From Hemibagrus wyckioides (lineage: Eukaryota > Chordata > Actinopteri > Siluriformes > Bagridae), in NCBI RefSeq assembly GCF_019097595.1, contig NC_080713.1:7666199-7730198 (forward strand): a DNA stretch of 64,000 nt. Reading direction: 5' to 3'. A model generated the notes under the pieces. It saw only the letters and a list, made by a program, of their open reading frames with translations, did no database searches and was not told where the DNA came from. The translations under genes were made by a program, and so were the position numbers. The first letter of the stretch is position 1. Every line of letters begins with the position of its first letter. Of this stretch, positions 11,325-21,190 are shown piece by piece.

Positions 11325-13080
11325 TTATAAACAGTCGCTCCCTCCGTCACCACCTTCTGTCTCAAAGTTAATAGTTTATGATACAAAAATAAGCAGCGTG
11401 TGATTGAGAAACTCTTAGTGTAAACTAACAGAAAGTCTCACCATATCATCAATTAAACACTTATTTGTTAGATCATGATTTAGATCATGTGATGCATCTT
11501 TAATACAATCCCCTACGTGTGAGCTGTTACGAAAGTAACCATAATATACGAGAACAATGTCTTTTATTCGCTCACATCTCAAGTTCTTGCACTTTCATAA
11601 CAAATGATCACTTGAATAAAATATTAAATTGTTGATTTTTTTTAAAAATAGAATTCAGCTACAGTGAGACCTGACCTCACACCGCCTCACATAATTCTGT
11701 TTCTCACTCAGATCAGTCCTCTATAGCGAACAATGTTTTAAGGAGAACGAATCTGCTTAAGCTGAGGCGAGGCGAGGCGAGGCTTAGGCTGTGTTTTCTC
11801 TCTCTCTCTCACCCTGCGAGTGGGGATTAACAGCAGAAAGGACTACAATAAGCATTTAAGGAGCGCAGTCTCAGACTGGAAACCTGGCTACGAGTCCATT
11901 AGCACCTCGTCCAGATTAGTGAGCACAGCTGACGCGAGCGCACACGGGCGTGCGAGGGTAATAAACGGCCGGCCGGCGGGAGCTCCCGTGGCGGCCCACA
12001 CAAAGCTGCAGATTGTTTCCGAGCGCCAGATCTTGGCTTCAACGCGGCCGCTCGTGCCAAGAGCACCGGGGCCTTTTTTTCCCCTCTTTTTCCTCCTCAC
12101 CACTCCTGCAGACTGGAATGTTTCACACAGGAAGGCGTGTGTATATATATATGTGTGTGTGTATGAGAAAGAGAGAGAAAGGTTGTGTTTTCCCTTGTGT
12201 TGCACTCCAGAGTCGCAATCCTGCAACTGTAGCCTCATTGTTTTATTTCTAATTGAGTAAATCATGTGGTCAGTGCTTCAATGCATTTTTTTTTTCCAGC
12301 ACCAAAGCCTGTTTTGTTGGACGGGACAAAAAGATTCATTGACTCAGTGCTACTCAGAGCGTGTAGAAAACGAAGCAAGGTCTACTTTACACTGGGATAC
12401 CTTTTATAGGGTGGGTGTGTCTGTGAGAGAAAAAGACGGCAACAACAACAACAAAAAGTTTAAAGCTTTGGAGTGGGTTACTGTGACGCAGGGTGGATGG
12501 GTTTAGCCGTGTTTGTTTATATCGCCATGTGTTTGTGTCTTGGATTATCTGTCCTGAGTGTGTCTGTGGGGAATTCAAGGCCACCGACACACACACGCAC
12601 ACACACACACACACGCACACACACACACAAGGCGGTGCTACGTTGAGTGGATACCAGGAGCAAACTGCTCCCTGAGGAGAACTGTCTGTGGAAGAGCGAG
12701 GTAAGTGCCATGTTGTCTCTGAAGAATAGAGAAGCCCTTATCGTCATGGGAGAGTGGAAGCCCCAGATCGACAGATTACAGATAGATGGGTAATAAATCT
12801 CTAAACACACAGAGAGAAGGATCACAATCAAGAACAATATGGCATGGAGGACACACTGGTCTAATCAGCTTGGATGTGACCGCTATCGTATAGAGCTCTC
12901 GGTTCTGATTGGTCAGGATTCATTTTCTACACCAGCTTAGAAAATGCTCAGCAACTTGTGGCAGATGCTCACATACATACAACATTTATGAGTGGTGAAG
13001 TTTTCTGTAAGGACATGCTCAGTTGGCATTGATGGAAGGAGTCTCCAGTTTCAGGGCTGAAACGTTACAATTCTCAGTAA
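11325..13080. other. Non-coding sequence with a CpG-rich patch and CA repeats
   Basis: The segment 11925-12075 is unusually rich in CpG and GC (several CGGCC/GGCCG words and a NotI-like GCGGCCGC) compared with its AT-rich surroundings. Simple repeats include GAGGC near 11765-11780, TA/TG near 12140-12160, and CA at 12588-12630. No exon was recognised. Confidence 0.5.
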
Positions 13081-13084
13081 CCTG

Positions 13085-13275
13085 TGACATTTACGTTTAC
13101 TTTTCTGGCAGACACTTTTATCCAGAGCAACTTACAGTTTATCTCATTTTATACGACTGTGCAATTAAGGGTTAAGGGCTTTGCTCAGGGGCCCAGCAGC
13201 TTGGTGGACCTGGGATTTGAACTGATAACCTTCTGATCAGTAGTCCAACACCTTAACCACTAAGCTGTGGAATTT
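13085..13275 (-). mobile_element. tRNA-derived SINE of a second type, reverse orientation
   Basis: On the minus strand it reads as a tRNA-like head (GCTTAGTGGTTAAGGTGTTGG at about 13250-13266) with a B-box-like GTTCAAATCCCAGG near 13208-13222. A body with GCTGCTGGGCCCCTGAGC follows, and then the tail AAACTGTAAGTTGCTCTGGATAAA at about 13110-13135. This is a widespread fish SINE body. Partial copies of the same type occur at 15850, 17790 and 52850. Confidence 0.85.
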
Positions 13276-13426
13276 TATCACATCAACTGCATCTTATTAA
13301 ATGCAAAAGAAAAGAGAAGCTGCCATTTAATGCATAAAGCATGATAATCATGAGCAAAATGCAGTGGTGAAAGAGGAATAAAGCGCTTTTTTTTGACATG
13401 CAGATCTACTTCAGGGCGGTGACAGT

Positions 13427-13848
13427 AAAGCTACGTTCACACATATAGAGATTTTATCTCTGCAAGTCGCTGTAGTATGAAGTCGCTATGGTAGGCATAG
13501 TAATAACAGTTCTCTGTGGGTGGAGCTATCATTCCACTTGACAGCCAATCAGGATTTGGTGTTTGTATGTAAACGTTTTCAGTGTGTATGCATTGTGTCA
13601 TACGAGAAGAAGGAGGAGCGGTGTGAGCTCTATGCCACGGGTCACGCCAGCTCTACTGCCTTCACTCCCATTAGTATTTGCTGCACAGAGTCTCTCCGTA
13701 TTTACATAAAGTTTAGCTTTTTTTTTCAACTTTGTCACGTTGCTGGACCACGTCTAGTCACCAACGGTCACTCTCGGTCATGTCACCACCGAGTCAGCAG
13801 CTGTCACGGAAAGTGAACGATCTCTGGTCGCTGTATGTGCGAATGTAG
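13427..13848. mobile_element. MITE-like element with GCTACGTTCACACAT ends
   Basis: The left end GCTACGTTCACACATATAGAG and the reverse complement of the right end (GCTACATTCGCACATACAGCG) match over about 20 bases. This gives a ~420-bp element with inverted termini and no coding capacity. A homologous copy lies in the opposite orientation at 57225-57575 in intron 2 of the SIPA1L gene, and a short remnant lies near 50030-50060. The superfamily cannot be assigned from the sequence alone. Confidence 0.75.
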
Positions 13849-14345
13849 CATCGGTTATTTTCCTTTAACTCTGTCTGTGTTTTATTCTTTGCATAAAGTA
13901 CATTCATTCATTTCTGTCAAGTTGATCAATTCATTCATTTATGGCAGTTTGTACTTTATTTTTAAAGACATATATACGAAAGAAATTGAGCTTGAGCTCG
14001 ATCAAAGCACCAAACAAAAGAGTAATAACGACGCCACAGGACGGAGTGTAATTAAGCAGGATAAGAGAAATCATGCAATTAGAAAGATGATCATAAAGGA
14101 ATTAGCTTCAAGCTATTAGGACGTTCAGAGCACCGCAGTAGAAACGGCCTCTTTGTTCTCTGGCACAGCATCGGCAGGGTGACTTCAATCCCCTGTAATA
14201 TTCAGCAAGCTTAAATCTATCCACGTACATGCTGAATGTGGGGAAGAAAGCCTCACTGTCCACTGCTTTTTATACAGAGCTGTTCACCTTTCTGTAGCAG
14301 ATGCTCGGAGAGAGACTTCACTCCATATATATATAGTGGGGGGTT
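13849..14345. other. Non-coding, candidate conserved block
   Basis: Unique sequence with many TAATT and ATTAG words (for example near 14050-14110) and no repeat signature. It could be a conserved non-coding element, but no comparison was possible. Confidence 0.4.
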
Positions 14346-14349
14346 TCTT

Positions 14350-14684
14350 AAGGCGTGTCCCAAATCGTGTACTTTTCTGCACCAGTTTGTGTTCACACTG
14401 GAAATTCTAAAGCGTGGAATAATGGACAGTTCATGGCTGCTAGTAGCTTTGCTCATGTAGCGGATGAGGGGAGGGGCTACCAGGGGCTGACGCTGAGCAA
14501 GAATAAAATTTCAAGATGGCCGAGGACACTCCGGTGTACAAGACAAACGTCTAAATCCGGCTGTGTTGTGTTACATGCTTTTGGCACCATTTGAGAATCG
14601 GCTTCCACTTCGAGTTCGTAAAAACGACAGAGAGCATATAGTGCATAGTGCAAGTGTGTAGTACGTCATTTGGGACGCAGCCTT
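14350..14684. mobile_element. MITE-like fold-back element, GTCCCAAAT ends
   Basis: The left end GGCGTGTCCCAAATCGTGTAC and the reverse complement of the right end (GGCTGCGTCCCAAATGACGTAC) are similar over about 22 bases. The element is ~335 bp with no coding capacity. The GCGTCCCAAAT terminus is common among fish MITEs as I recall them. A target duplication was not resolved. Confidence 0.65.
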
Positions 14685-14986
14685 ATTCTTCTCATGTTCA
14701 AAGCCATTTTCTTTAATGACGTTTGAACTAGCAGAACAGCATTCAGGAGGAATGTGCTGAAAGCTTCACATCTGTAATCACTCAACTGGTTCCGAACAAG
14801 TAGCTGATGTTAAAGTCTCTTTTTATTAGTTATTGATCCCCTTCGCTTCCATCATAAAAACTGCAGAGTTTTCAAAATTCTTGGAATAAGCTATTGCGAG
14901 TATAGTGTAGTACACACAGATTACACGAACAAAAGTGCAGTTGTGTCATGATGTTGACGCCACCCCTATCCCTGCCCTTCCATGCA

Positions 14987-14987
<1 letters not shown>

Positions 14988-15056
<69 letters not shown>
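14988..15056. repeat. (AT)n microsatellite
   Basis: Uninterrupted AT/TA run of over 30 units. The apparent Ile/Tyr open frame across it is an artefact. Confidence 0.95.
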
Positions 15057-15057
<1 letters not shown>

Positions 15058-15232
15058 AATATATGGTTCCTTGACTGGTGCCTGTGATCTCAATAAGTCA
15101 ACTTTCTCTCCATATCCTGGCCTCTCACTCTCCCACCCTGCCTCTTCCTGCTTAGATCCTATCACATGGCCCGGTTACACCTTTAGATCTGATTCCCAGA
15201 AAGAGAGAATATTTGGAAGAAAGACTTCTGTC

Positions 15233-15288
<56 letters not shown>

Positions 15289-15849
15289 TGGTTTGGCGCA
15301 GAAACATGAACCCAACAGGAACCAGACCAAAAGAAAGTTTTTCATTTTTCAGACCCAAACCCGAACACCACTCCTAAGCATTTCCATACGCACCCCTGGA
15401 TGTGCCGAGGCTCATTTGGTTGTTAGCCAAGAATTACTGAATTCATTAAAAAAAGGGTGATCATCATGAACAAATCCCTCACTACCACCACCATCAGCAG
15501 AAAGCCTAAATGCTAGTTTCAGCGAGTTGTGAACTATCAGCTAAATATACCATAAACGTACAGTATTTCAGTCAGAGTAATGATACACTGGTGGGGAGGA
15601 TAAATCAGTAGCCCCGGACAAGCAGATTACATGTCCGTGCTATTAGTTTTTCATTTGTTTCTGGTGGGCAGGACGGGTCAGTGAGCTGTTGATACAGCTG
15701 TGGCGCTCTTTTTGTCCTTCATTCATTAAGAGAGAAAAAAAGTTTAAATAGAATTCAGCGCTGTAAATACAGGACAGTCTGAATCCCACCTCCTGCTGCA
15801 CTACAAACCCCTGAGGGTGAAGCCATCATATAACTCAATACACGCATTA
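15057..15849. other. Non-coding sequence with TG/GA repeat
   Basis: A TG run at 15232-15248 runs straight into a GA run at 15249-15285. The rest has no recognised feature. Confidence 0.6.
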
Positions 15850-15968
15850 TTTACATTTCTGGCATCCTTATCCAGAGCGACTTACAGTTTATCTCATTTT
15901 ATACAACTGAGGGTTTAGGGGCCCAGCAGGGGCAATTTGGTGGACCTGGGATTCAAACTCACAACCTC
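15850..15968 (-). mobile_element. SINE fragment, reverse orientation
   Basis: It matches the tail and middle of the SINE at 13085: TTTACATTTCTGGCATCCTTATCCAGAGCGACTTACAG at the left and GGTGGACCTGGGATTCAAACTCACAACC at the right. It is cut off where the family B Tc1-like element begins at 15970, so one element probably truncated the other. Confidence 0.8.
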
Positions 15969-15969
15969 A

Positions 15970-16460
15970 CACCCCTCCAAAACATTGAATTCAGGTGTTG
16001 TTTTTCAGGGGTTGGGCTTGACCCCTTAGTTCCAGTGACTGGAACTCTTAATGCTTCAGCATACCAAGACATTTTGGACAATTTCATGCTCCCAACTTTG
16101 TGGGGACAGTTTGGGAATGACCCCTTCCTGTTCCAACATGACTGTGCACCAGTGCACAAAGCAAGGTCCATAAAGATATGGATGAGCAAGATGTGGAGGA
16201 ACTTGACTGGCCTGTACAGAGTCCTGACCTCAACCTGATAGAACATCTTTGGTGATGAATTAGAGTGGAGACCAAGAGCCAGGCCTTCTCGTCCAACATT
16301 AATGCCTGACCTCACAAATGCGCTTCTAGAGGAATGGTCACACTCATTAAACTCAGTAAACACACTCCTAAACCTTGTGGATAGCTGCAAAGGGAACTCC
16401 ATATTGCATTCATGTGCATGTAAAGGCAGATGTCCCAAAACTTTTAGCAATATTGTGTGT
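15970..16460 (+). mobile_element. Tc1-like element, family B, left end truncated
   Basis: The sequence starts in the subterminal CACCCCTCCAAAACATTG block, without the outermost left terminal repeat, and ends with the right repeat CCCAAAACTTTTAGCAATATTGTG at about 16433-16460. The interior keeps only the 3' half of a Tc1-type transposase gene. Its junction with the SINE at 15968 is abrupt. Confidence 0.85.
16035..16420 (+). pseudogene. Tc1-like transposase fragment, C-terminal DDE half
   Basis: The fragment encodes NASAYQDILDNFMLP, then FLFQHDCAPVHKAR, which carries the second catalytic aspartate of the DD34E triad. A frameshift near 16205 follows, then remnants of the NPIEHLW segment with the catalytic glutamate (16235-16262, altered to a stop) and of the LLEEWS segment. 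The N-terminal DNA-binding domain and first aspartate are absent. Confidence 0.8.
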
Positions 16461-16752
16461 GTATATATATACACACTTCAGACCTATTCAGACTGTCAGT
16501 TTCTTGTATTTGGCCGGTCGATCCAGTAGGCATTTCTGCTGATCAGGTAAGTAATATAAACACATCCAGAAGGAAAAAAACAGAAGGATGATGGATATGG
16601 AGCTTTAAACCACTGAACAAGTCATGGCTGATCGGCCGCGTTCGGAGTAAGGGGAACATTGTGTAAATTTTGATTTCTGTCATGCATGTCAGGTCCTGTT
16701 GGAGTCAGGTGGCATCTTTGTTGTTCTGTGTTTGCTTCAATCTGTCTCTTTC

Positions 16753-16972
16753 ACACACACACACACACACACACAGAAGAAAGACTGCATCTGGGAAACA
16801 TGACGAGTTTGCTATGTACTGACCTATGCATGGAAGCCTCCTAAATTCATAAGCAATAGTTTTTACACACACACACAAGAAAGCCTACATCTGGGAGACT
16901 ATATTAAACATGATGAGTTTGCTGTGTCCTGACCTACTCATGGAAGCCTACTAAATTTATAAGCAATAGTTT

Positions 16973-16980
<8 letters not shown>
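16753..16980. repeat. Tandem duplication of ~110-bp unit, each preceded by CA repeat
   Basis: Two units run from AGAAAGACTGCATCTGGGA through to CATAAGCAATAGTTTTT (16777-16864), and again from AGAAAGCCTACATCTGGGA to TATAAGCAATAGTTTTT (16878-16976). They are similar along their whole length, with a short insertion in the second. Each is introduced by a CA microsatellite (16753-16775 and 16865-16876), and a third CA run follows at 16979. Confidence 0.85.

Positions 16981-17021
<41 letters not shown>
16979..17021. repeat. (CA)n microsatellite
   Basis: About 20 CA units following the duplicated 110-bp segment. Confidence 0.95.
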
Positions 17022-17022
<1 letters not shown>

Positions 17023-17789
17023 GACGGGGAGTGTCTTTTAACTGGGTTCCCATGTCTCAATCTGACAGGAATGTTCACTGCTCCATAGAGACTCCCCAAT
17101 CTCTTGCATCTCAGCACCCCCCCCCCTTTCGTCTTTCCTCTCGACAGCTCTTCTTCTAGCTTCAGCACCGGCCAAAAAAGAAAAAAGCTTTGCTATGTCA
17201 TATAGGTTGATTTAAAAAGTCCGAGGATGTCTCAACCTCAGAAAAAGCAAAGAAAATTCTTGCCCTCTTGGCCCCCCACTGACTAAACCTACATCAGCGG
17301 TAAATCCTCGGTTTTGGCAAGCATGTTTAGCACTTCTTTTAGCAGTGCAGGGTAAAAAGACACCACCTATAGCAACTACTGTCAAAACAAGCCCGCTTCC
17401 CAGCCGAGGGAAGCTGTTACAGTCTCCGTTTTCAGCCTCGGCTGTGTTGCCTGCACGGTATTGGCACTGACGGGGATAAAATGATATGCCACATGACTCT
17501 GGCATGAGAGCAGACGGAAGATTGATGATACCGTGGATCTCCGCTGAACTGTAATGCGGCCGCGGCATTAGGAGTCGGTGCTGTCGGGACACACGGCTCT
17601 CTCTAGTACGTAGGAGTTAGCTTATTTATAATCCTTAACATTAATAAAATAATATCAGGGTTTCACATGCACTTGACACATGATGTGTATTATGATCCTT
17701 ATAATTGGATAATTCAGTGTAGCTGTGTCTATAGTGTGTGTTTGGATTTAAATTGAAACATGACTTAACTGGAAGTAATTTTAGTACAT
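17022..17789. other. Non-coding sequence, candidate conserved block
   Basis: The interval 17440-17600 has balanced composition, with words such as GATAAAATGATATGCCAC and AATGCGGCCGCGGCATTA (a near-palindrome at about 17553-17571). No exon was recognised. Confidence 0.4.
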
Positions 17790-17905
17790 TTAGGGTTTTT
17801 GGAAACGCTCATCTGTGCAGTTAATGGTTAAGGAGCTTGCTCAAGTGCCAAGCAGTGGCCCTTGAACAACCTTCTGGTCAGTAGTCCAACATCTTATACA
17901 CTGAG
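17790..17905 (-). mobile_element. SINE fragment, reverse orientation, diverged
   Basis: It matches the middle and head of the SINE at 13085: GTGCAGTTAATGGTTAAGGAGCTTGCTCAAG, then CCTTGAACAACCTTCTGGTCAGTAGTCCAAC and ACTGAGACATC. The tail has largely decayed. Confidence 0.7.
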
Positions 17906-18740
17906 ACATCTCGTCCAGTAGCCAGTACACTTCCAGAATACAAAGACAAAGACAAGTATTCTCTCTTTTTTCTTTTTCTTTTTTTTTTTTTCCCTTTAAT
18001 ATGAGCCATACCACCATGCCTCTGGGAACACTGGAAAACACTGAGGGGGTAGAGCTAGAAATGTCAGCATTGTCAGCAGTCAGCTTTGTGTAAATCCTGG
18101 CTTTGACAGTTCCTCAACCTCAGCTATTGGTTTTTTCAAATCCTCCTATAGCAGTTCAATATTTTTTTTTTTTTGTACTTGCCACCGATATTTTCTAACA
18201 AATTGCTTGCCGCAAATCTAATCAAACTAGCAGCAGACATCCACCCTGACCAGGCAGTTACTATGGACGAATGAATGAGCTCTGTAAATGATACAGCACC
18301 AAACAGTGATGTTGATGAATGGGCGCTTTCTTTGTCCACTGAGCTTCATCCTCCAACCTCACTTTTTTTTGTTGCTTCCTCAAAGCAGGATCCCAGTCCC
18401 GATGCTCGCCTTTAGTCTCAGCCAGCAGGTCACATCCTATATTTATCTGTTTCTGTATCATTATGTCTAAGCTCCCGAGTGGCATAACAATAATATAAAA
18501 GTCAATGTAGTGGGTGGGCGGGATTGCTGTACACTTTCTCATCGGTCAATCACAGTTGCTCTAGCCAGTCGTGGGCGTCAAGGGGCTCTTGTATGCGGAA
18601 GAGGGTAGAGAGCACATTCATCCAGCACTGTGATTCTGACTGATTCTTCAGTTTCACCTCAGTTCGAATTCCATTCTATGATTCTGCAGTATTTCTTCAA
18701 CTAACTTGTATTTACCGTGGATTAACCCCGCCCATGAAAC
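17906..18740. other. Non-coding sequence
   Basis: Poly-T/TTC stretches occur at 17967-17993 and 18161-18174. No coding or RNA feature was recognised. Confidence 0.6.
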
Positions 18741-18744
18741 AGCG

Positions 18745-19568
18745 GCTTTAAAGGAGAAGTTCACTTCCAACAAAAATCTACAAATAATTCACTCACCCCC
18801 TTGTCACCCAAGATGTTCATGTCTTTCTTTCTTCAGTCAATGTTTTTTGAGGAAAACTTTTAAGGATTTTTCTCCATATAGTGGACTTCAGTGGTGCCTG
18901 CGAGTATGAACTTCCAAAATGCAGCTTAAATGCAGCTTCAGAGGACTCTAAACGATCCTTATCTAGCGAAACCATTGGACATTTTGTTATAAAAATAAAA
19001 AAAAAATTGTATACTTTTTAACCACAAAAGCTTGTCCAGCAATAGCTCTGGCATGTGCGTCCGCGACGCTACGTCCTACATAATCACGCCGAAAAGGTCA
19101 GACGGAGCTACAGACCCAGCGTTTACAAAGTGAACGGTCAAAGACCACCAAAGACCTCCTTCTCCACACTAGCAAACTCTAGGTCTGTAGTTCCGCCTAC
19201 GTCACGTGAAATTTTGACATGATTACGTAGTGTCGCAGACGCGCATCCCAGAGCTAGTGCTAGACGAGCTTTTGTGGTTAAAAAGTATACAATTTTAAAT
19301 TTTTCTAAGAAAATGACAGAACATTTGGCTAGATAAGACCCTTCTTCCTCGACTGGGATCGTTTAGAGCCCTTTGAAACTGCATTGCGGAAGTTCAAACT
19401 CGTGGGCACCATTGAAGTCCACTATATGGAGAAAAACCCTGAAATGTTTTCCTCAAAAAACATCATTTCTTTACGACCGAAGAAAGAAAGAGATGAACAT
19501 CTTGGATGACAAGGGGGTGAGGAAATTATTTGTAGATTTTTGTTCTGAAGCGAACTTCTCCTTTAAGC
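18745..19568. mobile_element. Fold-back element, ~0.8 kb, long inverted arms
   Basis: The left arm starts TTTAAAGGAGAAGTTCACTTCC and the right arm ends GAAGCGAACTTCTCCTTTAAG. The match continues inward for about 300 bases per arm, through the blocks CTCACCCCCTTGTCACCCAAGATGTTCATG / CATCTTGGATGACAAGGGGGTGAG, CTCCATATAGTGGACTTCA and AACCACAAAAGCTTGTC, with the centre near 19150. There is no coding capacity. I remember this structure as a repeat of cyprinid and other fish genomes. A TTAA-like duplication at the ends is possible but not certain. Confidence 0.85.
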
Positions 19569-20904
19569 CTCTTCACTCGGTGAGTTTTATCACCACTACA
19601 GACCTTTGATCAGGAGTGTGTTTAAAAGGAAGCTTAACATGCTGTAATGTATTGGAAACACATGGCCGAAGCAGAGGGTGGTTAGGAAGAGGCCAGTCAG
19701 ATTTAAACGCTGCTCGTCTTGATTTAGGTCTGACCGTCTACAGCAAAGCTTTGCGATGTGCTTAACTAGCCATCTGGGAGCACAGGCATGCACCAGGTCA
19801 GGAACCTCTCCATCTTTTCATCTCACCAGAGGAAAAAAAAAACAAATCCCTCCATTTTCCCATTTTGCCCTTTTTCTCAACACCCTTTTCCACCCCAACA
19901 TGCACAAACACCACCGTCCCGTATGCGTCTTCCTTTCATTCACGGGCTGAAAGGCAGCTTTGAAAAGCAGACACACCTTTCTCCTTTATGTGCGTTAATA
20001 AATACAGGACGGCCTTTGTTAAAGCCAACGAGCAGACAGAAAGCTTTTACTTTCAGCACCGATCAGGAGTCTGCTTTTGTCCGCCCTAAGACCTTAATTT
20101 CAGCTGGATATCTGATCAGCCCCGATAGAGACCCCATTCTGCTCCTCGCTCACCTGGGAGAAAATGACTACAGCCCTGTTTAATGTCCTTTGTGTTGGTA
20201 TTCTTCTCCTTGGAAAAAAATCTCAGTCTTTTCAGAGAACGAACACAACAGGGGGAAGTCCTAAAGGAAAAGCGCCGCTCAGGAACTTGACAAGAACTTT
20301 CTGACAGCCTGAGACATTCTCCAGACCTTCTGACTTTTACAATGTGTAGGAGCCCCACGTTTTAACGCATTACTCAAAAACTGTCTTCTTTATTTCCCGC
20401 CAAGGAAAACAAACTATGAGCCAATCCACATACGGATCTGAAATGACTGACATTCGTGTAGGTGCTATCACCTCTCCAGTGTTAAATAATCCCCTCTGGA
20501 AGCCCCGCCCCCTTTCTTTCATTTCACATTAGTAATTTTAATCTCAAATTGATTTTCATGCTTCACAGAAACACTGGCTGCACGCCTGACGAGCATCACG
20601 ACCTCCACTCGGCAGCTTCCACAGCTAAATGTTTTATTGAGAGATTAATTCAGGCGTGTTATTAATAATAGCTTTTCCTGTGTAGTGACGCAAAAAGATT
20701 GTTACAGAGAATTGGCATCTGCTTAAATGGCGTCTCGAATTAATTCAGGAGTGTGATTGAACTATTGGTGTCCATGACAAAGGTGTTAAAAAGTGATGGC
20801 ATACTGTGATCTCCCTGTCAATCACAGCGACACTAGCCAATCATGGGCTCTCATCAGTCTGTGTGCTCATGTCTGTGGAACAGCCAGCATGGTTTCTTCT
20901 CAGA
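19569..20904. other. Non-coding sequence
   Basis: No exon was recognised. Short frames at 19788-20183 lack any known domain. The interval 20530-20720 is unique and AT-rich with TAATTTTAATC and GATTAATTCAGG homeodomain-like words, so it is a weak candidate for a conserved element. Confidence 0.45.
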
Positions 20905-21190
20905 TGAACGCTCAGAAGAACTCTGAGGAATGCTCAAAAGAATGCTCAAAGGAAAGCTCAAAGGAACGTTCAGGGGAATGCTCAGAAGACCTCTCAGAGA
21001 AACGCTCAGAATAACTGGGAGGAACGCTCAGAATAACTCATAGGAACACTCAGAATAACTCAGAGGAACACTCAGAATAACTCAGTGGAACACTCAGAAG
21101 AACTCACAGAGGAGCGTTCGAAGACCTCTCGGTGGAACGCTCAGGAGAACTCGCAGAGGAACGCTCAGAGGAATGTTCTGAAAAACTCTT
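20905..21190. repeat. 22-bp minisatellite (GGAACNCTCAGAATAACTCANA)
   Basis: About twelve imperfect copies of a ~22-base unit with the core GGAACRCTCAGAAGAACTC. Spacing is exactly 22 bases in the centre (around 21020-21090) and irregular at both ends. The Ser/Glu-rich reading frame over it is a repeat artefact. Confidence 0.9.

Noticed and set aside
11820..12260. Possible 146-residue protein overlapping a minus-strand 125-residue frame
   Set aside because: Mutually overlapping frames in a CpG-rich patch, with no recognisable family and no start or splice support.
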